A DNA stretch of 64,000 nt from Bacillota bacterium. GTDB taxonomy: Bacteria > Bacillota > SHA-98 > Ch115. Made by a program: the position numbers and the translations under genes. The stretch lies in contig JABLXA010000006.1 in assembly GCA_013178415.1 (NCBI GenBank), forward strand, positions 103,325-167,324, in the 5' to 3' direction. Shown piece by piece: positions 59,095 through 64,000 of the stretch. Below the pieces are notes generated by a model. It did not search any database and had not been told where the DNA came from. It saw nothing but the letters and a program-made list of their open reading frames with translations. Positions within the stretch are counted from its first letter, which is position 1, and every line of letters begins with the position of its first letter.

Positions 59095-60111
59095 ATGGAT
59101 ATCAAGATTGCGGTAGTCGGGCTTGCTCATCCTCACATATATGATTTCCTGAACGAGGCGCTTGGCTTAGATGGCGTCAGACTCACTGGAATTGTGGAAG
59201 AGGACGCCACAACACGCCTGAACGCTAGCAAAAGGTACGGGCAAGTCCCGGCATTTGAGACTATGGATGATTTACTTGAGTCTGTCGATGTAGACCTCAT
59301 TGCCACCGCTGCGGTCAACAATAGAAAGGCTGATATCATAGTCAATGCCCTTAAGAAAGGCAAGCATGTGATATCGGATAAGCCTTTGGTCACTACGATG
59401 GAAGATCTTGAAAGAGTAAAAGAGGCATTCCGAGAGGCGGGCCCGAATGCAAGGCTTTGTATGCTTCTGACTGAACGTTACAACCCATCCCTTGTGACAG
59501 CCAAACAAGTGATTGATAGCGGTGAGATAGGCGAGATTGTCAATTGCATCGCCTTAAGACCTCATAGGCTGGCACCCTCGACAAGGCCGCTATGGATGTT
59601 CAACCGCAAGGAGTATGGAGGTATCATTGTCGATCTCGCCATACATGATATTGACATTTTACGGTGGTTCACCGGAAGCGACATCGCGAAGATATTTGCA
59701 GCCCACCATTCAAATAGTAGATTCAGACAATTTAAGGAGTTCGAAGATAATGGAGAGATATTCCTTGCCCTTGACAACGGAAGCACTGCCTTCATCAGAG
59801 TCGACTGGTTAACTCCAGATGGCTATCCGCACCACGGGGATTGCCGTGTCCTCGTGGTAGGAACCAAGGGGCAGGTAGAGGCACGTACCATTGAATCCAG
59901 GGTGGAAGTGTTCTCTGACACGCATTCCCCGAGAGAGGTTCCTTTATGCAAGAGGCCTTCTACTCTCGCTGAGGATCTGATTAGAAGTATTTTGGACCCA
60001 GAATACGAGCCGGTGATTAGAGCAGAAGACATTTTTGAGGCGACGAGGGTCTCCCTTGAGGCTAGAGCTATGGCGGACACTGGAGATACGCCATGGACCG
60101 CCAAATTCTGA
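59095..60111 (+). CDS. Gfo/Idh/MocA family oxidoreductase
   Basis: A 338-residue protein starting 'MDIKIAVVGLAHPHIYDFL', a variant NAD loop ('GLAHPH') of one Gfo/Idh subfamily. The family motif reads 'VISDKPLVTT', with Asp for Glu. 'GGIIVDLAIHDIDILRWFTG' near 180 gives the catalytic strand. The substrate is unknown. ATG 59095 follows GAGGGGGG. It is divergent from the ROK gene and followed after 200 bases, which include a palindromic repeat copy, by an iron alcohol dehydrogenase; the two may form one operon. Confidence 0.87.
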   Translation: MDIKIAVVGLAHPHIYDFLNEALGLDGVRLTGIVEEDATTRLNASKRYGQVPAFETMDDLLESVDVDLIATAAVNNRKADIIVNALKKGKHVISDKPLVTTMEDLERVKEAFREAGPNARLCMLLTERYNPSLVTAKQVIDSGEIGEIVNCIALRPHRLAPSTRPLWMFNRKEYGGIIVDLAIHDIDILRWFTGSDIAKIFAAHHSNSRFRQFKEFEDNGEIFLALDNGSTAFIRVDWLTPDGYPHHGDCRVLVVGTKGQVEARTIESRVEVFSDTHSPREVPLCKRPSTLAEDLIRSILDPEYEPVIRAEDIFEATRVSLEARAMADTGDTPWTAKF

Positions 60112-60225
60112 TATAGCCACTCGATAGGGATTGAAGGAATCTCGTCTCGGAAGTTGAAGTTATGGTACACTAATCAAGGATCGTCTTTCCATAGACGCTA
60201 CAATATACAATTTTCCACCCCGAAC

Positions 60226-60280
60226 GATGCGCGCCGCGGCCTTCATCTTTCTGACGATGCCGCCGCAGTAGCATTAGGGT
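60226..60280. repeat. Dispersed palindromic repeat, copy at 60 kb
   Basis: GATGCGCGCCGCGGCCTTCATC, split here as GATGCGCGCCGCGG and CCTTCATC, is followed by TTTCTGACGATGCCGCCGC and GTAGCATTAGGG. It aligns over about 65 bases with 24274-24328 and shares the core with the three units at 50426-50624. It lies between two plus-strand genes and has no coding frame of its own. Confidence 0.55.
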
Positions 60281-60310
60281 CGGCATTCATTAAAGCGAGG
60301 AGTGAGGATT

Positions 60311-61480
60311 ATGGAAGACTTCACCTTTCTGAGCCCAACCAAGATTATCTTCGGCAGAGGCACCGAGAATCAAGTCGGCGCCGAGACGAGAAAACATGCC
60401 AAGAAGGCGCTGCTCCATTATGGCAGCGGGAGCATCAAAAAAATGGGACTCTACGATAGAGTCACAAAATCGCTGAAAGATGCCGGTGTGGACTTTGTCG
60501 AATTGAGTGGCGTCAAGCCCAATCCTCGGCTAAGCCTGGTGCATGAAGGAATTCAGCTTTGCCGTGAAAAGAAGATCGACTTTATATTGGCGGTAGGAGG
60601 AGGGAGCGTCATCGACTCAGCTAAGGCCATTGCCCTGGGAGTGCCTTACAACGGAGATGTGTGGGACTTTTTTGAAGAAAAGGCGGTGCCAGAAACGTCC
60701 CTTCCTGTGGGCGTAATTTTGACTTTGCCTGCATCGGGCAGTGAAGCCAGTAAGAGCTGCGTCATCACTAATGAAAATGGCTGGTTGAAACGTGGCCTCA
60801 ATACTGAGGTGAATCGGCCAGTGTTTGCCATCATGAATCCCGAATTGACCTTCACACTTCCACCATACCAGACAGCCTGCGGGGCTGTAGACATCATGGC
60901 TCATGTCATGGAAAGATACTTCACCAATGTCCGTCATGCGGATTATACTGACAGGTTATGCGAAGCGACACTGAAGACTATCATCAAACATGTCCCCATC
61001 GTGCTGGATGAGCCAGAAAACTATGATGCCAGAGCTGAAATAATGTGGGCAGGTACATTGGCCCACAATGACTTGGTAGGGACTGGCCGAATCGGCGATT
61101 GGGCATCTCACATGATAGAACACGAACTGAGCGCCATTTATGATATCGCCCATGGCGCAGGCCTGGCCGTTGTATTTCCGGCCTGGATGAAATATGTATA
61201 TAGGCATGACATCCAGCGCTTTGTGCAATTTGCCACCCGCGTATGGAATGTCGAGCAGGACTTCGCGGACCCAGAAAGGACAGCCCTAGAAGGGATCCGT
61301 CGGACAGAGGAATTCTTTAGGTCAATAGGCCTTTCAACTCATCTAGGCGAACTCGGAATCCCTGATGACCGGTTCAGCGAGATGGCTGAGAAATGCAAGA
61401 AGACGGACGGAAGTACCGTAGGGAACTTTGTGAAGCTCAATAAGGGGGACATCGTGAATATTTTGAACTTGGCGAAATAG
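60311..61480 (+). CDS. Iron-containing alcohol dehydrogenase (BdhA/YqhD type)
   Basis: A 389-residue NAD(P)H-dependent dehydrogenase. The cofactor loop is 'LAVGGGSVIDSAKAI' near residue 92. Metal ligands are in 'CGAVDIMAHVMERYF' (Asp, His) near 195, 'SHMIEHELSA' (His) and 'IAHGAGLAVVFP' (His) near 270. Relatives reduce butanal and other aldehydes to alcohols for redox balance. ATG 60311 follows GAGGAG; the GTG 60302 is nearer that site and less likely. In this locus it could reduce an aldehyde produced in sugar breakdown. Confidence 0.9.
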   Translation: MEDFTFLSPTKIIFGRGTENQVGAETRKHAKKALLHYGSGSIKKMGLYDRVTKSLKDAGVDFVELSGVKPNPRLSLVHEGIQLCREKKIDFILAVGGGSVIDSAKAIALGVPYNGDVWDFFEEKAVPETSLPVGVILTLPASGSEASKSCVITNENGWLKRGLNTEVNRPVFAIMNPELTFTLPPYQTACGAVDIMAHVMERYFTNVRHADYTDRLCEATLKTIIKHVPIVLDEPENYDARAEIMWAGTLAHNDLVGTGRIGDWASHMIEHELSAIYDIAHGAGLAVVFPAWMKYVYRHDIQRFVQFATRVWNVEQDFADPERTALEGIRRTEEFFRSIGLSTHLGELGIPDDRFSEMAEKCKKTDGSTVGNFVKLNKGDIVNILNLAK

Positions 61481-61714
61481 GAAGTAGACCCTTATGCCGC
61501 TGCGGAGTACCATCAGAAGGACAAGACCGCAGCGCGCATTTCCTGAGGTAATCCCTCTCTGCATCGTGAGTTCATCCAGCCCCTTGGCGACATACTGATC
61601 AATTCGTCGCAGTGGTATCTCAACGCTCTCCGGGAGAAACGGCAGTTTGCGAATTCCCCCACGGCGAACTCTTTTGATCTCCCCAATTTGGGGATTTGTG
61701 TGATACAATTTCAC
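61343..61714 (-). CDS. Hypothetical small protein or gene fragment
   Basis: GTG 61714 follows AAGGAGGGAG and opens 'VKLYHTNPQIGEIKRVRRGG' and 'IRKLPFLPESVEIPLRRIDQ', which looks like real, basic protein sequence. After about 75 codons the frame runs antisense through the end of the alcohol dehydrogenase gene, which suggests the original gene was truncated there. I do not recognise the family. The CCCCAATTTGGGG palindrome (61681-61693) falls within the first codons. A nested hairpin begins exactly at the start codon. It might be the start of a mobile-element protein. Confidence 0.35.
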   Translation of the reverse strand: MKLYHTNPQIGEIKRVRRGGIRKLPFLPESVEIPLRRIDQYVAKGLDELTMQRGITSGNARCGLVLLMVLRSGIRVYFLFRQVQNIHDVPLIELHKVPYGTSVRLLAFLSHLAEPVIRDSEFA

Positions 61715-61775
61715 TGGCGACTCCCTCCTTTTGTTGTCTACCTCTGTCTTACCGCAGAGGACCGGGAGTCGCCAG
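61714..61775. repeat. Nested perfect hairpin
   Basis: CTGGCGACTCCC (61714-61725) and GGGAGTCGCCAG (61764-61775) form a perfect 12-bp stem. Inside it CCTCTG (61741-61746) pairs with CAGAGG (61755-61760). On the minus strand the structure would cover the ribosome binding site and start codon of the small ORF at 61714. It may be a translational switch or the end of a lost mobile element. Confidence 0.55.
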
Positions 61776-61844
61776 TCCAATTTCTACAAAATTCGGGACA
61801 TCCTCAACGGCTTTGTCAGATACGGATAGGAACGTTGATTGATC

Positions 61845-62984
61845 TCATATAATCTCATCCTGAATTACATGCCAGAGATCAAAAGCCATTGCTGGCTCCT
61901 CGTCATCAAGAAAATCGGCTTTGGCAGGCGTAAAGATTATCCCTCTTCTCGTCCCCCTATCTGCAAGGGGTCTCAGGATGCGCTCAAAATACCTTCTCAG
62001 GCTTTCCCCAGCAAGCCTTGGGAAACCTCCAATATAAAACTTGCCATTGTCAAGAACCAGTCCCATGACGGTCTCATACTCATACCTTTCAGGATTCCCG
62101 AAGTTGATAGCCTTTACCTCCGGTATCTTGACGAGATCCTCAAGGAACTGATGGCCGCTCCCACAGAAATGCACCCACCCTCCGCCAAAAGGCCGCAAAA
62201 CCGATGCAATATAAGGAGCCACAAATTCATTGAAAACTTTGCGGGAGAGTAAAGTAGCTGTATCTTCGGAACAGCGAACCCCGCCATCCCCCATATATAG
62301 ATTGAAAAGATATCCCGAGGATAAATCCTCACCCACGGCACGTTTGAGAACCTTCGTCACGCTTATATACGCCGCTGTGGCGAGTCTGAGAAGGTGATGG
62401 ACGAAATCAGGATCATCGTAGATCTCTGTAAAGATCCCATCCCCATAAACCAGGTGGGCGATGTCCCAAGATCCCTGTGTATCAGAGAGATGAACATGTG
62501 CTTTGCCGTTAAGCTTCTCCTTGAAAAATGCAATGTACTCAAGAGCGCGCGGCACAAGGCCTGAGCCTTTGACATTCTCTTCATTGAAATCATCCGGCGA
62601 CAAGGAAAGGATCTTTTCCTTGGGAAGATGCTCCTTGAGCCATGGCATCTTATCCTCGAAAACCCCCTGCTCAAGGCCGAAAACCGTGGGGATGAAACCA
62701 GTCCCTAGATTGGGGCGCATGGAAAGCTGACCGTCACCAGCGCTCCTTGCCTGGGAAATAAGACCCCAAAGATGGGCAATCAACATCTTTTCAGGATCAT
62801 AGAACTGCTCCTTGTAATTGTAATCAGGCCATCCCGCCTTTTCCGGCACCTGCACCCCTGGAAGAAGAATTGGAGCATAATCCGGCTCCTCACCCCTCCA
62901 TACAGCAGCCTGGCGCGTTCTTCCCGCCTCAATTTGACTTATGTCGGGTTGAAGAAGGCTTAAGACATATTCGAGCTCGGACAT
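61845..62984 (-). CDS. UroD/MtaA-family protein with His-x-Cys zinc motif
   Basis: A 379-residue TIM-barrel protein. Unlike the two other UroD-like proteins here, it keeps the zinc-type motif 'GGWVHFCGSGHQFLEDL' with H272 and C274, as in MtaA/MtbA/CmuA methyltransferases. No later cysteine ligand is obvious; the end reads 'GIIFTPAKADFLDDEEP'. The strands 'HVHLSDTQGSWDIAHLVYG' near 165 and 'FNLYMGDGGVRCSEDTATLL' near 230 are also family-like. Methyl transfer is possible but no corrinoid protein is nearby. It starts at 62984, six bases after the upstream TIM-barrel gene ends, so both are one operon. Confidence 0.75.
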   Translation of the reverse strand: MSELEYVLSLLQPDISQIEAGRTRQAAVWRGEEPDYAPILLPGVQVPEKAGWPDYNYKEQFYDPEKMLIAHLWGLISQARSAGDGQLSMRPNLGTGFIPTVFGLEQGVFEDKMPWLKEHLPKEKILSLSPDDFNEENVKGSGLVPRALEYIAFFKEKLNGKAHVHLSDTQGSWDIAHLVYGDGIFTEIYDDPDFVHHLLRLATAAYISVTKVLKRAVGEDLSSGYLFNLYMGDGGVRCSEDTATLLSRKVFNEFVAPYIASVLRPFGGGWVHFCGSGHQFLEDLVKIPEVKAINFGNPERYEYETVMGLVLDNGKFYIGGFPRLAGESLRRYFERILRPLADRGTRRGIIFTPAKADFLDDEEPAMAFDLWHVIQDEII

Positions 62985-62990
62985 GGCCTT

Positions 62991-63824
62991 TCACCTCAGT
63001 TGCACCGTCGATTTACTCGGGGTGAAAACCATCTCCCGCCGCTCACCCTTTCCAAGGAGAATGTTCCTGGCCACGGTGGCGGTATCCCTTGCCTCCTCCG
63101 GGCTCATGAGTCCGACGCATACCACATCATTCTCTTTAATCGCGTTATAGACATAGGTTAACCCCTCCACCGGAGTGAGTTTTCCGGAAGCGAGGGGTTT
63201 GATGTTGATAACGGGTTTTGAAGTCTGACGGATAATGTTGGCCACCCATTCGATCTCCACGGGCGACAAAAAACCTAAGACATTATGAGGCAGGATATAC
63301 ACCTCGGAGTCATAGCCCTCGGCTTCGCATACAGGAAGAGTCTCTGGCCGGTGCGTCGAAACCCCAGGGATAAGTCCAAGGGAGCGGCTGTATTGCAATA
63401 GCTCTGGGAGCCCTTCTACTCTTTTCTCTGCGGATAAGAGGTGCGTGTCCGTATACCCGCAATGAATCATGCCAAAGGTTGCGCCATTTTCCGCAAGGAA
63501 TTCTAGATCCTTCTTTTGCTGCGCCATATCAGGGGACCCCAGAGAGGTGCCGATCCAAATAAATCGATTTCCGGTCTGTTCGGTGAAAGCCTTTAGGCTC
63601 TCCGCGAGTCGCTCCTGGCACGGTCCTACAATACTATTGATTCCCTGGCTCCATGCCTCGAGCAACGTTTCTACTATCCTGTCAACTGTGAAATGTCTCC
63701 GCAGCCACTGGTCCCGGGCCGCAGTGTAATGAGAATAACCAAGAAATGAGTTGGTGCCGCATACCAGCCTGCTTACCTCGAGACCCGCAATCTTCACCGT
63801 AGGGAAAAACTGTCTCCCTTGCAT
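62991..63824 (-). CDS. TIM-barrel protein of unknown function (aldo/keto reductase-like)
   Basis: A 277-residue protein starting 'VKIAGLEVSRLVCGTNSFLG', which resembles the first strand of aldo/keto reductases. It lacks a visible Asp-Tyr-Lys-His catalytic set, and continues 'GMIHCGYTDTHLL', 'PGVSTHRPETLPVCEAEGYD' and 'PVINIKPLASGKLTPVEG', more like a lyase or hydrolase barrel. I cannot name the reaction. The start ATG 63824 follows GGAGGCGGGAAAA. It is tightly coupled with the UroD-like gene downstream (six bases), so the two should act together. Confidence 0.6.
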   Translation of the reverse strand: MQGRQFFPTVKIAGLEVSRLVCGTNSFLGYSHYTAARDQWLRRHFTVDRIVETLLEAWSQGINSIVGPCQERLAESLKAFTEQTGNRFIWIGTSLGSPDMAQQKKDLEFLAENGATFGMIHCGYTDTHLLSAEKRVEGLPELLQYSRSLGLIPGVSTHRPETLPVCEAEGYDSEVYILPHNVLGFLSPVEIEWVANIIRQTSKPVINIKPLASGKLTPVEGLTYVYNAIKENDVVCVGLMSPEEARDTATVARNILLGKGERREMVFTPSKSTVQLR

Positions 63825-63970
63825 TTTTCCCGCCTCCACCCTAAACTTAAAAATAGATAGCCACCATTTTCCTCCCTATCTCAATGTTTTAAAGTTAGCT
63901 CTCTCGATCTCGCCTTCTCTCCATTTTTCAATAGATTAAACCGGCGTAGTCGTCGGGGCTGTGGATATGT

Positions 63971-63991
63971 GGGCAACGCGAAGCGTTGTCC
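63971..63991. repeat. Stable hairpin near the right edge
   Basis: GGGCAACGC (63971-63979) and GCGTTGTCC (63983-63991) pair over a GAA loop, giving a very stable C(GAA)G-capped stem. It is about 150 bases upstream of the last minus-strand gene. The flanking GTGGATATGT suggests a larger palindrome that could continue beyond the window. Confidence 0.45.
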
Positions 63992-64000
63992 AAGCGGCTG

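Noticed and set aside
1..64000. tRNA, rRNA or replication/integration genes marking a genomic island
   Set aside because: No tRNA cloverleaf, rRNA segment, integrase or phage gene could be recognised on either strand.

Overview
The window looks like an accessory carbohydrate-use region from an anaerobic, possibly thermophilic, bacterium, most likely a Bacillota lineage. The grounds are strong purine-rich ribosome binding sites, frequent GTG and TTG starts, ROK and PocR/AraC regulators, BadF-type sugar kinase and CUT1 sugar transport genes. All three solute-binding proteins carry cleavable signal peptides but no lipobox cysteine. That would fit a diderm Bacillota (Limnochordia-, Negativicutes- or Halanaerobiales-like) or a Thermotogota-like cell better than a classical monoderm. 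The lineage is inference: no rRNA, tRNA or housekeeping gene is present.

Layout. 0-0.3 kb: a Phd-type antitoxin. 0.65-4.2 kb (+): MFS transporter, N-acetylglucosamine-type kinase and a Gfo/Idh oxidoreductase. 4.1-31.8 kb (-): a long same-strand series holding a broken GH20-like gene, Gfo/Idh and UroD-like genes, a CUT1 transporter (binding protein and two permeases, no ATPase), a TIM-barrel glycosidase, alanine dehydrogenase overlapping a DegT aminotransferase, a PocR-AraC regulator, PIG-L deacetylase, NagB-like isomerase, a second DegT aminotransferase, three Gfo/Idh genes and the stub of a fourth, a ceramidase-like protein, GH20, a D-2-hydroxyacid dehydrogenase, an enolase-superfamily dehydratase, a nitrilase-type amidase, the stump of a second sugar transporter, an alpha/beta hydrolase and a sugar epimerase. 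32-34.8 kb: a UroD-like gene set among fragments of a family-5 binding protein and an IS256 transposase, then an AraC regulator. 35-37 kb (+): TIM-barrel isomerase, a candidate cobalamin riboswitch and an amidohydrolase. 37-43.8 kb (-): an orphan family-5 binding protein, GH20 and a large GHL6-like glycosidase. 44-49.3 kb (+): amidohydrolase, a collapsed isomerase gene, Gfo/Idh, a broken deacetylase and a ROK regulator. 49.3-58.6 kb (-): esterase, GNAT, frameshifted GH20, Gfo/Idh, TIM isomerase, an IS4-type transposase and a second ROK regulator. 59-64 kb: Gfo/Idh and iron alcohol dehydrogenase (+), then a small ORF, a UroD-like gene and a TIM-barrel protein (-).

How the genes may work together. 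The hydrolases lack signal peptides, so oligosaccharides rich in N-acetylhexosamine are probably imported and cut inside the cell by GH20 and TIM-barrel glycosidases. Gfo/Idh enzymes and partner TIM-barrel isomerases then oxidise or epimerise the sugars. Deacetylase, NagB-like enzyme, DegT aminotransferases and alanine dehydrogenase could remove the acetyl and amino groups. Three UroD-like proteins have no obvious corrinoid partner here.

The region is decaying. At least six genes keep their ends but have lost the middle or shifted frame, and several short palindromic repeat families sit between genes.
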